Origin: Lepidurus packardi
Taxonomy: Eukaryota > Arthropoda > Branchiopoda > Notostraca > Triopsidae
Direction of reading: 5' to 3'
DNA length: 64,000 nt
NCBI GenBank assembly: GCA_023053545.1
Contig: JAKZAN010000006.1
Span: forward strand, 2,981,001 to 3,045,000
Numbering within the stretch: the stretch's first letter is position 1; every line of letters begins with the position of its first letter. The notes beneath the pieces are model-generated. The model did no database searches, had not been told where the DNA came from, and worked only from the letters and a program-made list of their open reading frames with translations. Position numbers and translations under genes: made by a program. Shown here piece after piece: positions 1 through 11,371 of the stretch.

Positions 1-3000
1 GATTGCGTTCATGTCTATTGCGAATGGCTTACAGCAATGCTTCCTTCTCCAAAAGCCACAATTCCACTTCCTATCTTAGACTCGCCTAATGTCTATTCCA
101 GGAAAATCATTCAACATTTATACAATCTTTTCGTGCCACGACGAGGAGATGGTATGTTTAACAAATTTCTTAACTTCATGGCTTAACTCTTAAAAGCTAA
201 TGCGCGTATGTTTTATTCATGTCATAAGCGTTCGTGTTCCTGGAAGCAGGTTAATTTACTTACCTTTTGTGAAGGAAGGTTTTAATTTTTCATTTACAAA
301 GTTTACTATTAAAATTCGCTCTAGCTCCGGACGTTATTAACCGACAAGCCATGCTGTGTCATCGTGTTTTGAGAATTTTGCAAACCGTTGCTCAAGCTTC
401 GACTATAATTGAGCGAGACACTTGGGAAACTTTTCTGTTATTTCTTTTGGCTGTTAACGATGCCTTGCTTGCTCCTCCCACCATCAAAGGTACTGGCCAA
501 GTGCTTCAAGCTTGTCCAAAAAAGAAAAGCTAATGAAATTAATTTTTCAAAAGACGATATTGGAGACCAGCTTTGTGACCGTGTTCTTAGCGTTTTGTTC
601 GAAGTTTGGCTTCTGAGCTGCGCGCGCTCATTTCCTTCACCTTCCTTATGGAAAACATTCAATGAAATCAGTCAAAGTTGGCGTCACAGACCTGGTTTGG
701 TTGAACATTGGACGCGAGTCAACGCTGTGATGACCTCTAAACTCCTCAAAGTTACCCATGGACCGGATTTCCCAGAACTTAAAATCCGTAATTGGAATGT
801 TTTAAAACTTTACAGTTTAATAAGTTTAGATTGTAGTAGATGAAGAAATGAGTTTGCTTCCTTCGGATCTCAGCTCAGAAGCTGTGGCACAAAGTTGGTA
901 CCGCTTTTTGCACCTACTGGGCAATCCCAATCACCTTTGCCGCCCAGAACTTATTTCTCAAACTCCCAAGTTCCTTCAATTCGCTATTCTCAGCTCTCAA
1001 GTCGTCGACCCCAGCCAGCACCCATGCTTGGTTGCACTGCCTAACATTTTCCTGCGAGCTATGAGAGGTCTAGCTCTTCTTGTCGACGCTTTCTTAGGTA
1101 AGTTCTGTTTTTTCCTCGAAAAAAAGAAAAGTCAGGAAACATTTAATTAATGCCTTCCAGGGCTACCTTCTGCGCATTACGACATGAAAAGAGAAGCAGG
1201 AAGTGGTCACGCTGCTGGGCCCATAACACCACCTATGCGCCGACCTACGAAAAGCTTTTCGGGAGCTACAGCCAATTTGTCCTCTGCAGCTTCAGCAGCA
1301 TTTGGTAATTTTCCCCCTGAGCTTATTTGTCTTGTATTTTTCGCAATATTCGTTTCAGGTTTAGCTAAAAATAGTGTGTCAGGAAGTCGAGGGTCGTCCA
1401 CAGGGACCAGCGGTCCCGTGTCATCTTCTTCATCCATTTCTAGTAATTCTTCTCTCTCATCACTCCCGTACGAGCAACCCAAAGGCGCGCCCACTCCTCT
1501 TCGACCGCGTTGCAACTCGATTCTTCATCTGTTTGGTGACTGGCTCTTCGAAGCCGCCTTGTTAGGGAGCACTCTCGGTTCTCGTTAGTCTATATTTGTA
1601 ACTTTGTATTTGCAGATTAACTGGACATCCCTTTTTCTTTAGGACCACCAGCTGGTACACAGTTGCGAAAACCATCTCCACTTCTAACCGAACGCAGAGG
1701 GGTCACTGATAAACCTAATTTAGGGTCTCAAGTCTCTTTCGCAGTGGGAAACAGTAGTTCCGAAGAAAATTGGGGTCGCTACGATAGCGGGCGTGCTGAA
1801 GCGGTGGGAACATTATGTCGGATTTTCTGTGCTAAGAAAACGGATGAAGAGATCCTGCCTGTTTACTTGGCGAGATTTTACATTGCCTTGCAACAAGCCT
1901 TAAAGATTCCCGAAGTAAACAGTATTGCTCTTAATGGAATATTTCGTGACTTTTTTTTATTATCATAGGATCGAATTTGCAATGAAGTCATGGCCAGTGT
2001 GTTACTCCATTCCTCAAACTTGTTACGGTTAGATTTAAACGGCGTTTTAACAGTCCTGCCAGCATTATTAGACGCGTTAGATTTGGTCCTCGGAAGCCAA
2101 GATGTTAAAATCAAGTAATACATTTTGGTACGAATCCTAATTTTGAAGCTAAGTTTTCGTCCGTTTAGGTCAAGTGTTTCCAAAACAGAATTGCGACGCG
2201 CGTCGATTCATATCCTTATATCCGCCTTGGCTTTACCGCTTCATTTTCAAGTAGCAATTTGTTTATTAGACAAAAGAAAGTGTTTGAAAGTTGTGGGTCT
2301 TTTTAATAGAATCTGCAAATTAAAGAACTGTCTCATGGTGACCGAGGCCCAATCACGTTTGAGCAGTGTAGACCACGTTTGGTACACTTATTACTACAGG
2401 CCGTTCGCTGTGAAACGGATCCCGTCAATACTCAGATGCTTTTAGGTTCATACTTTTTTAGTTTCTAGTCAGTAGCTTTTTGGTTTATAGAAGATTTGTT
2501 TCGCTAACTTATGAGATATTATACTTTGCTATCATTGTAGGTAGTTTAATGCTCTGTGTGCAAGACGCTGCCACATATGAACAAGCAGATCCAGGATTTC
2601 CTAATGATGCGACCAGTGCAACTGACATGGCGAATTTTTTGTCATCGGGTAATTATGATATGCATTCCTTTCTAGCTCTTCATCCACATTTCCTATTCAC
2701 CGATTTCTTCCTGAAAACGATTTGCACCGTTCAAAGTTTATTTTTGGCTGTTCCGTGCCTTGCTTTTTTTTCAGTACAAGTTATTTTATTTTTTACATTT
2801 CCTGATGTTTAGCCTCGGATACGTACAGTTCCCATAGTCTCCAATCTTTCTCAAGTGTCTCGGAAGAAACTCTGGACTACCAGGACGGAGATTACTCCAT
2901 AGGCAATACCTCCATGGGAGGCATTAGCATTGGACCATCATTAAGTATATGATTTGGCTTCGTTTTTGTTCTTGAAGTTTGGCTAATGTAGCATACTTTA

Positions 3001-6000
3001 TCATTATATTCCACTTCTTAGCCCCAAGTCACGCAGTAATAATTTTTTATTATTTTTTCTCTCCTTAAAATTCTAGACACTGCCCATGGTTTATTTGTAC
3101 ATACAACTTACTTGGTCTGCCACCGGTTAATCACGTCATGGAAATCGGATTTGAATGTTTCGCTAGCGGCATTGGAGTTATTAGCTGGATTAGCTCGCGC
3201 TCCTTTGTCCGAACATGGTAGTAGAACTTAGCGTAGTTTACAGCTTTTAAGTGTGTATTTTATAGATGGGTTGGAGTGCAAGCGGACTGTACGTTGGTTG
3301 TGTGATTACATCGTTTCGCAATGTTCTCGTCCTCCGCCTGCCCATTCTCGTGATTTGCATTCATCCATTGTAGCTGCTTTACATTGCTGTAGCGTTTGGG
3401 TGCTCCAGCATCCTGATTTACTTAAAGATAAAGAAGTGCTGGACACTTTGTTGCAAGTATTGGAGTTGGGTATTTCGGGAACCAAGTCTCAGGTAACACT
3501 ATTTTTTTGCTTCGTTAGTTGCCATTTAAGCTGTATTCTATGGATTATATTTGTTTTTCTTTGCCGATTTAGGGCAGATTGGGTGAAACTACACGTTTGA
3601 AACACGAGAAAGAACTGAAACCTGTTTCATTAAGGGTTCGCGATGCCGCAGAAGCCTTGCTAACTTTCGTCATTGAACAAGTAAAGCAGTTTTAACTCAG
3701 AATTATTCATACTTAAAGCTTTCTAACATTTCGCAATGTCTATAGGCGGGATATTTTCCATCTCCTTGTGGTGCAGAATCCTTATCGTCTCAACTGGAGG
3801 AGATCGGTTTATTGCAACAGTGCAATACGTGGGATGGAACTGCATTAACTAAGGATTTGGCTGTGAGGAAGTTCCGGTACTACGTCATGGAAGGGACAAC
3901 TATTTTGTCGATTCTAGAGGAACCGTTAGGCAATGATCAAGGTACGACACATTTACTTATTTAAAATCGTCTGAGACAGTTTTATTCTTTCTAAATAAGG
4001 ATAGTAAGTAAGCTTTCGGTTTGCTATAATTGTAGTTAAAAATCTGCTTTCTAGATCCCCAGCCTACTGTGACGGTGCTGATTCGGGGAGCGTTTGGGCG
4101 TCAAGCGTGGACTTTCCAACTCCGCCACTTGCCTCGTCATCGCTCGCGATCTGAAGCACGTGGCCCTACGTCTAATCCAGGTCGTCCCTTGCCCCTTTTC
4201 GAGCAAGGTTTCCGACCCCAAGTTGTACCCAAATTGTTCCCTGACGGAGTCGAATGCATTCGCCCCTGTTTAGCGTAAGCACGTTATGCTTTATTGACAG
4301 AAAAGTGGGGGGTTTTAACTTAATCCTTGCTGGTTTTCGTTAGGGATAAATCGATTCCCAATTTGGACGCTGCATTGATAGCCGACCCTCGTTTGAACTT
4401 GGAAATCGAGCAATTGAACCGAATACTGGAGACTCAGAGCTGTCTTGAAGCTCAGATACCCGAGTCTCATCAAGTTCGAGCAGAAGACGAGGATTGGGAG
4501 TGTCAACCGCCTCCTGTGTGTCAGGAATTCCAAACCGCGCGCTTGTTTCTGTCTCATTTTGGCCTTCTCTCTTTAGAGGCTTTACACGTAAATAATTCCT
4601 GCGTCTTTGTAAACTTTTGTGTAGTTTGGAGGATTTTCAGGATATTTTGTCATCACCGGTTCCGCCTTTGGTGGCATTGGATTCAACTATACCTGGTTTT
4701 GCAGCAGATCTGGAAGCTTTGGATACAACCGGATGTAGAACTCATGATACGGTTCATCTATTCTATGTGAGAGCCGGACAAAAGAGCCCAGAAGAAATCT
4801 TAAGCAATGTGGTAAAACGAATTTGATTATTTTCTGTTTGCAATATACAGAAACGAATGTTTTTCCTTACGTAGATGTCTTCGTCAACAGTTCATTCCTA
4901 TTTTTTGGAGTTTTTATTATCGTTGGGTTATCCAGTTCGCGTTCGTAAACACACGGGGTGGACAGGTCACGTGTCGACGTCTTGGACGCGTTTAGAATCG
5001 CCAGATTTGTCTTTGGACGAAGACATTAACGATGAGGAAGACATTTGCAACCCTTTCTCTTCCCCTCAGCATGGCGGATCCTTGTATAATGGTGAATCCC
5101 AAGTATTATACTGGGCTGATGCCATGTCTGAGATCGCCTTTGTGGTTCCGGCTTCGAAAATTGACCTTGCTGCTGAAGCAACCGAAGAAGAAGGGCTAAA
5201 ACCTACATTTGATCGTCATGCTGCTGAGCGGTTGTCCTTGCCGGTGCATAAAAATTCGCTACCTGATAAACCTCGTGCGTTTTCCCTGAACGTAGCCCCC
5301 CTAGTCGAACATGGACCTGAAGGAAATCCACCTGAATCTACCCAAAGAAAAAAGTCGAGTAAAAGCTCAGGAACGGCTGTACATCTCGAAGTAAAAATCT
5401 TGGTTCTTTGGCTGGAAAGTCTGGAAGATATGCCAACGTTACCCATAGGTTTGTTTATTTCAGTCATGATATGATAGCTGGAAAAACATGTTATTTTTCT
5501 AGGAGATTTGCTCTTGGAAGCTTCTACTGGATTGGAAGCGACTTCTCTGGCAGGACCTGAGAAGGATTGCTTCGTAATTATTATTCACCCCTTGCAAAGC
5601 GGACTCTTCCGGATTCATTTGCAAGGACCTATTGGAAAGTAAATGGCTGCTTTTTTATATTCTTAAGACTTCGTAAATTAATTCGGTTGGCGTTCGGGTA
5701 GGATGACATTAGCAACACCTTTGATAGACGGCATGGTTGTGCCTCGTCGTACATTGAGCCAATTGATACGTCAAACAGCGTTGAATATGGCTAAAAGAAA
5801 ACGTTTGGACTACGAAAAGTATGTCTAGACTAGTAGTAGTTTGACTTTCGTTTTTAGAAAAACGTTTGATGATTTTCTCCTAGTTATCACCCTCCACATG
5901 TGCGAAGAAAGCTAAAAATCCAGGAAATGGTGCATCGATATCGGTCGCGTTTAACCGAGCCGGCCTTTTACACCCAGTTATTTCTTTCCCCTTCTACGCC

Positions 6001-6019
6001 ACCCCCTCAGGTTGTTTAA
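1..6019 (+). CDS. RALGAPB: Ral GTPase-activating protein subunit beta (3' part, multi-exon)
   Basis: Non-catalytic beta subunit of the cytosolic RalGAP heterodimer that switches off RalA/RalB. The window opens inside an exon (1-151, reading [14 protein letters not shown]) and the family sequence continues through about 20 short exons. Recognisable blocks are [15 protein letters not shown] (exon from 326), [14 protein letters not shown] (about 4545-4590), the Rap/RalGAP-like region [11 protein letters not shown] and [12 protein letters not shown] (about 4907-4985), and the end [20 protein letters not shown] (about 5890-5945). The last exon stops with TAA at 6017-6019. An alternative is an intron 6011-6172 that would extend the tail to a stop at 6293-6295. 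N-terminal exons lie before base 1. Introns are mostly 50-100 bp. Family assignment is from remembered conserved segments and is firm; individual exon edges are less so. Confidence 0.92.
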
Positions 6020-6298
6020 TTCATATATTTTTTTTTATAAGTTTCTGTTTTGCCGCAAAATTGTGTTACATGTCTTAGACAGAGAACATGTTATATTTCC
6101 CATGGCTTTAATACATATATATGCCGTCCCTTTTCCCCTTATTTCCTTTCTTTTCCTCGAATTGGGGTCCAGGTAACAACGTTGACAAACGTACAGTTGC
6201 CTTATAAAGCAGGAAACGAGGGTGAAGTCAACGGCATTCCTGAAAGAACAGGTCACAAACCAAAGGCAGGGTCACAAAGTAGCAAACTTGGATAAGTT

Positions 6299-6594
6299 AT
6301 GGATCCAACCAGTTTACACAGCACATTAAAAGATATGGACAAAGATTCCGCCAGGGATATTGTGTCCGAGGAAATGCGATCACATGGTGGCAGCATAGAA
6401 AAGGGCAGTTATGCAGCTAGAGCTCAGGTGATCATTTCGTTTTAACTTTTCTAAGATACTTTTTATGACGTGTGTTTCATATTTGTATGTAGTCAGCGGC
6501 TGATCGCAATGAAAACTTCGACGTGGCACCAGATCAAGCAGAGTTCTTCGCTAAGGCAAATCGTGAAGCTGGCATTGATACACGACCGCCCTAG
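6299..6594 (+). CDS. SMP-domain LEA protein A (76 aa, one SMP repeat)
   Basis: Small hydrophilic protein of the seed maturation protein (SMP) class of late embryogenesis abundant proteins, thought to protect cell contents during drying. Two exons: 6299-6427 and 6493-6594, joined in phase 0. The SMP core is visible as SARDIVSEEMRSHGG, then KGSYAARAQ at the end of exon 1, then SAADRNENF at the start of exon 2. There is no signal peptide, membrane segment or cysteine, so a cytosolic or nuclear protein is expected. The ATG at 6299 gives the longest open frame compatible with the domain. The gene begins only about 280 bp after the RALGAPB stop and is first of three head-to-tail paralogues. The name is inferred from motif similarity to plant and Artemia SMP proteins. 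Confidence 0.85.
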
Positions 6595-6931
6595 TAAAAC
6601 GAATGACCTTGTATGTCGGCCCTTCTTTTTCGCAAATTAAATACACCGTATAAAGTTCATTTAGTTGCTAAAACGGAAGTCTATGGAACTTTCGTTGGAA
6701 TTTGACCTTTCCTAGTTCTCCGGTTGTATTATATTGCGGATTTTTTCAGTTCTTGGAGCATGTTTAGGAAATGAATAGGGATAAGAACAACCGAAAGTAG
6801 GCGTGGATTTCTTAGCCATTCAAACGATTTAACATCGTTCTAATCTTTCCTTCGGCGTTTCTTGCTGGCCTAAAAGAAAATGTCGTCGGTGTCGGCTAAA
6901 CCAATTCTTGTTTCAATTTGAGCCAATTAAC
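6595..6931 (+). other. SMP-A/SMP-B spacer with a short upstream ORF
   Basis: Intergenic, with the presumed 5' leader of gene B at its right end. AATTAAATAC near 6635 could serve as poly(A) signal for gene A. A 13-codon ORF (ATG 6880, TGA 6919-6921, product MSSVSAKPILVSI) ends 10 bases before the gene B start and has a good AAAATG context. If it is in the mature leader it may modulate translation. No TATA box is clear. Confidence 0.35.
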
Positions 6932-7420
6932 ATGACAGAACCGTACGTTCCCAGCATTGATAAGGAGACAGCAAGCCGTCTGCAAAGCGAGACGGCTAAA
7001 GCACACGGTGGGATAATTCCAAAGGAGAGTGTTGCAGCTCTAGCACAGGTACGGTTTTAATTTTTAACACAATTACGTTTTACAGTGTACATTTATTTCA
7101 GTCTGTGGCAGATAAAACTGAAATTAATCCAGGAGTTGACCCAAGTTTTGGCCCTATTCCTCAAGACAAAAATGTTTTAGAAATCGACAAAGAAACGGCA
7201 AGCAGACTTCAAAGTGAAACTGCGAAACAGCACGGAGGACAAATCTCGAAGGCCAGTTACGCAGCTCTTGCGCAGGTAAACAGAACCATCTCCAAACTAC
7301 ATATGATTCGATTCTAAGTTGAACTTTTTTTCTGTTTAGTCGGTAGCAGACAAAAAAATTAACGTTGGTATTGATGAGGAAGCAGTGAAAGGCGCTACCA
7401 ATTTGCCTCGCAATGCATAA
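6932..7420 (+). CDS. SMP-domain LEA protein B (123 aa, two tandem SMP repeats)
   Basis: Same family as its neighbours, but with two SMP repeats in tandem. Exons are 6932-7048, 7102-7275 and 7340-7420, all joined in phase 0. Repeat 1 (about residues 8-48) carries IDKETASRLQSETAKAHGG and ALAQ/SVADK. Repeat 2 (about residues 61-105) carries IDKETASRLQSETAKQHGG and ALAQ/SVADK. The two are almost identical, which indicates a recent internal duplication. Both are interrupted by an intron at the same point, between AQ and SVAD. The protein is highly hydrophilic, lacks cysteine and ends ATNLPRNA. The expected role is protection of macromolecules or glass formation during anhydrobiosis, as known for the family; nothing in the sequence shows when it is expressed. 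Confidence 0.88.
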
Positions 7421-8084
7421 TGACAGGTGATATTCCCCGTTGTTGTGGATTCAAGGAAGTGTGCGACGCGAAAGGAAAATATCGGTAAAGAGGTCTTGTT
7501 CGTTTCCAAAATCGGTGTAGTTTGTGGATAAGAACAAAGGAAATACAGCATGTTAAACATCTAAGACAGACCCGAATTTTGCACTTTTCTAGTGCGTCGA
7601 GTTCCTAGAAATAAGACCGAAACGATAAGAAAACGTCTGCCTGCTGACAGTGTCTCTTGGAGTATAAGCAGCGTTTTAAGTTGGCTTGGGATAGATTCGT
7701 TCATGAGCTCTAAAGACAAGTACGAACATTGTAAAAGTCCCAAATTTTAGAAGTTACTTCCTAAAAGGGCTTTAATTTCCCAAGTATTTCAATTCACGCC
7801 AACTCAGTTAAATCAAAATCAATTTCACCCTCGTCAAAAATAAGATACAAGAAACTCAGCTCGCTATTGTATCTGTTCAGGTACATTTCCTTCGATCTTC
7901 TGCCACGTCGTCCCCTGACGAACGTTGTCAGTGCCAAACGTTTTAAAAAGTAGAAAACATATCAAGGCGATACACAAAAAACGTATAAAGCAAAAAATGT
8001 AAAAGCCCACCAAAGCCCCGGGGTTTAAAACAAAGCTGGCGAGACTACGCTCGCTACACAAGCGACCTCTGTGAATCCGGCAAT
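7421..8084. other. Spacer between SMP-B and a small unassigned ORF
   Basis: Several short frames occur here, including a minus-strand frame (7864-8112) with a hydrophobic run around FYIFCFIRFLCIALICFLLF. None matches a family I recognise, and codon content does not look convincing. The stretch probably holds gene B's 3' UTR and upstream sequence of the next transcript. Confidence 0.4.
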
Positions 8085-8201
8085 ATGCGAGGTAACAAAC
8101 CAGGTTTGCCAAAAGATATTGCGAGTGGCGAGCTCGAGCTTAAAGGACATGTTCAACAAGGAGGTGTTGCCGGGCATCCAGGCATCATTGGTCGTCCTTA
8201 A
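8085..8201 (+). CDS. Small unassigned ORF inside the SMP cluster (38 aa)
   Basis: ATG 8085 to TAA 8199-8201 encodes a short glycine-rich hydrophilic peptide with segments LPKDIASGELELKG and HVQQGGVAGHPGIIGRP. Composition (Gly, charged, no Cys) resembles LEA-like proteins, but the SMP motif is absent. It may be a terminal exon of an undetected transcript, a relic of a fourth SMP gene, or chance. No function is assigned. Confidence 0.25.
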   Translation: MRGNKPGLPKDIASGELELKGHVQQGGVAGHPGIIGRP

Positions 8202-8330
8202 TTATCTGTCATCGAACGTTTTTGTAACGACATGGTTTTTGAGTTCAGTACATTTTGTTTTCTACGAAAGAAATCTTCGAAAAATGTCTGCGTGTGGTCA
8301 ACGTTAAACCGTCGTGGGTTTGCTAAGCAA

Positions 8331-8336
8331 TATAAG
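8331..8336 (+). promoter_or_regulatory. Possible TATA box of SMP-C
   Basis: TATAAG in the context GCAATATAAGGAAAAG lies about 90 bp before the gene C ATG, allowing a start site near 8360 and a roughly 60-base leader. Position and motif only. Confidence 0.35.
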
Positions 8337-8421
8337 GAAAAGCCAATTGCTTGACCAACTTGTAAAGCCTCATCAGTTAAAGAGCATCTAACGTCTCGAC
8401 AAATTTCGTTTGGCTGTGAAA

Positions 8422-8688
8422 ATGACAGACGAAGCAACTTACAACATGGACCTGGACAGGGCCGCACAAATCCAGGCTGAGGAAGGAAAAGAACATGGCG
8501 GCAGTGTAGCGAAGGGAAGTTTTGCAGCACGAGCGCAGGTAAAAGTCATACCGTTAGTAAGTTCATTATAGTGTGAGCAAATCGTTGTATAATAGTCCGC
8601 AGCTGCTAATAAAGCGCAATTGGAAGCCGAAGGCGAAGATCCGGAACCAAAGCCTGGAAAAGGGGGTCTCACAAGTCAAAAAAATTGA
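8422..8688 (+). CDS. SMP-domain LEA protein C (69 aa, one SMP repeat)
   Basis: Third member of the cluster. Exons are 8422-8538 and 8596-8688, joined in phase 0 at the same point as in genes A and B. The SMP core reads AAQIQAEEGKEHGG, then KGSFAARAQ/SAAANKAQ across the splice. The acidic/basic tail contains EGEDPEPKPGKGG and replaces the second half seen in gene B. There is no hydrophobic segment or cysteine. It is the most divergent of the three but keeps the HGG and AxAQ/SxA signature. A cytosolic protective role is inferred from the family. Confidence 0.82.
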
Positions 8689-8729
8689 GCTACGATTTTA
8701 TCGAGAAAACGCATTTGCATGTGTCGTGT

Positions 8730-9110
8730 ATGAAATACAGTACTTTACAATCCAATTACGATCACGTTTTTAGTGTTAAATTCGACAAACTTTCTTCCTC
8801 TTCGGACAACAACGTTTGCTTTCCAGCGAGCAGTACAAACACGTACATCAGATCGCGTGGATGTACAACTCTCGAAGAGGAAACACTGCTATTTGAAGAA
8901 CGAGTAAGAGAGTTAGAAATCATGAATTTGGACAAAGCTAACGAGTATTTGCCCTTGGAGAAAGGTGCGATACCAAGTGACGAAAACTTAGATAAGAAAG
9001 ATATTTCCGTGCTGCAATCCATGTGCGGCAACCGTTGCCAGATGTTGTTAAGTTTAGTTGAGGTCTATGGAGAAAGCGGTGGAATTAAACAATTCTTTCA
9101 ACTCTTGTAG
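8730..9110 (+). CDS. Unassigned ORF downstream of SMP-C (up to 126 aa)
   Basis: Open from the first ATG at 8730 to TAG at 9108-9110. The second half looks like real coding sequence: an acidic, probably helical stretch including TLEEETLLFEERVRELEIMN, then LDKKDISVLQSMCGNRCQ and an end GGIKQFFQLL. The first part (KYSTLQSNYDHVFSV) is less convincing. It starts about 40 bp after the SMP-C stop and could be an independent gene or the last exon of one. I recognise no domain. Confidence 0.35.
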   Translation: MKYSTLQSNYDHVFSVKFDKLSSSSDNNVCFPASSTNTYIRSRGCTTLEEETLLFEERVRELEIMNLDKANEYLPLEKGAIPSDENLDKKDISVLQSMCGNRCQMLLSLVEVYGESGGIKQFFQLL

Positions 9111-9465
9111 AAAGTAATCTCGCCATTGTCAATACAGCAGTCATTAGTAATAAACGTGAACTGTTTTTCGTGCTTCGATTAATGGCTTACGCCAGTGATT
9201 TTGTAGTCGTTTTTTTTTTCACGAAATTTTGCAGGAAAACTCAAGTGAAGTTAAATTACGATGCAGCGTAAGCAATGCGGGTATTATATTTTCTAGGTCG
9301 TTGTAAGTCAAACACTTGAATGGAAGGAGGGGCCCAAATGTTGACGTATTCCAAGTATTGTGATTGGGGTAGGGCAGTGGCGGAAGACTCCGGTAGAGAT
9401 CAGCTGTTTTGTCCGCTTTATTCGTTTACTTAAGTTTTAAGATTACTAATTACCATAGTTTAGAT
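9111..9465. other. Spacer before DCTN4
   Basis: Holds AATAAA at 9150-9155, usable as a poly(A) signal for the preceding ORF, and a T run near 9210. I see nothing else; the DCTN4 leader presumably lies at the right end. Confidence 0.5.
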
Positions 9466-11371
9466 ATGGCACAACTATTTAAATCAGATTATGTACAATA
9501 CCTCTGTGCTTGTGGACTTGCAAAACCTTTGTGCAAGGTTTACTTCTGCAGGCATTGTTTGTCACTCAAGTGCGGCGATTGCGTTTTTCATGAGGTTCGT
9601 TGATAGAAAAGTTTATTTGTGCTGTTAAATTTCGCCTGGTTAATTTTTTTCTTATTAGGTTGATACCCATTACTGCCCCAATTGCATGGAGAACATGCCA
9701 CCGTCGGAAGCTAAATCTAGGAAGAATAGGTAACATATTTGAAAGGAAACATGAGATAAAGCATTCGTGTTTATTTCGTCAAGGTGCGTAAAATGTTTCC
9801 AGTGTCCCTGTTGCCAGCATACTTTAGTTACAAGAGCTACAACCATCCAGGTGCCAAGCCTCGAAGAGCCAACTAAACTCATTCCTAAAAAGATGTATTA
9901 CTTGGCCTGTGGCTTTTGTCGTTGGACCTCGAGAGATTCAGGCATGCCAGATCAGTTGACTGGTGATTTACTATACATTTCTTCAAATATCAGTCTTATT
10001 AACTTGGGTACGGTTTCAGCTAGCGCTAATAATTGGGGAGAATATGACAATCCTGATGCCCAGCGTATTTCAACCTTGCTGGAACACTTTCGCAGCTGGG
10101 CTCAGTACGAGAAGGCCGAAAAGGAGCAGAAGAAGCAAATCAAACGCCGTAGCAATTATTTAAGCTTCTCAGCTGTAAACCTCATTTTCAAACTAAAAGT
10201 AGGAGCTAACATTATGTAATAGGACAAGTACAGCCTTCCAGCGTTGGCTCGGAAGAGGACAGCTGTGGCGTTGAACTCCACTCTAAGCTTAAACAAAAGA
10301 GAACTGCCCAAAGTTGCTGCTGTTGAGCCTGCCGAAGCCACTGAGGATTTCGAAGAGCTGGATCCGGACTTTTTTACCCAGGCTCTCTCTTTGGAAGAGG
10401 GTAAACCTAAAAATAATCTTATTTCCTGAATTTACATGGAATTTACAACTTGTAGTGGCGACCATAGACCAGCGTCTGTTTCAACCTGAGTTGCAACACA
10501 CCAAGAATATGCTGCCTGTGCATAATCAGCTCCTTATTCGGCGATCTCAACGTTGCCGTTCGTGTGAGCACAATCTAAGCAAGCCGGAGTATAACTCCAA
10601 CTCCACCAAATTCAAGATCCATCTTGGAGGATTGTAGGTTTACGTCTTCTTAAATGTTACATTGTTACTTACGTAGTTCATCCTAAATTTTAGTTACCAT
10701 GTACCCGAAGTCATGATTGTGAAAATTCCACCCTATGTTGAGGGTCAACCATGGGAATTGCAAATTCGCTTGTGTAACCGGAGCCAGTTTCCTACGCAAG
10801 TCAAGTTGTTGCAGCTTACATCTATCCCGGATCTGATCGAAACCATTGCAGCTCGCATAGAATCCGAAAAAGCTAAGGTTGAAGACAACAAAGTTTATTT
10901 TGGAACAACAGTTTAAGTAATGCTTAAACTATAACAGGAATCCAAGATTGACCCATTGACTATTTGGCAAGAGACGTGGCAAAGTATACAGAAAACGACT
11001 TTCCATGGTGAAATACAGCTACCAAACGAAGCTATTCAGTTGCCTGCTAGAGACGACTTAGCCGAGTACGAAATGCACTCTGTCGTCTCACTCAAAGAAG
11101 ACCCCAAGTAATAGTATTAGATACTTTTGATAAGTGAATTTGAGTCGTTACTATATTTATCTTTAGAGCTGTGGTTTGGCGTAAAGGAAACAAAGTAGTC
11201 TTGTCAACCCCAGTGACCGTGTCGTCCAAAGAAGACGAAAAAGCTGGAGGGCTCATAAGCGTAGGTCTGCTTTTGCAATATTCGACCACGAAAGCTGGCT
11301 TTGAAACGAGGGATTCTCCACCAGCACCTATTGATGTTTACGTTCCTGTATTCTTGCACATTCAAAACTAA
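9466..11371 (+). CDS. DCTN4: Dynactin subunit 4 (p62)
   Basis: Pointed-end subunit of dynactin, the dynein activator at microtubules and cell cortex. The N-terminus is a cysteine-rich RING-like metal site: CACG, CRHC and CGDC in exon 1 (9466-9594), [18 protein letters not shown] in exon 2 (9659-9729), then [14 protein letters not shown] in exon 3 (from 9784). Later exons start about 10223, 10456, 10694, 10938 and 11167, with phase-consistent junctions. The end reads VPVFLHIQN and stops at 11371. The pattern of cysteines followed by LENMP-like text matches the p62 family. The junction near 10892/10938 is the least certain because the frame runs to a stop if the donor at 10893 is not used. It converges on NDUFV1. 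Confidence 0.92.
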
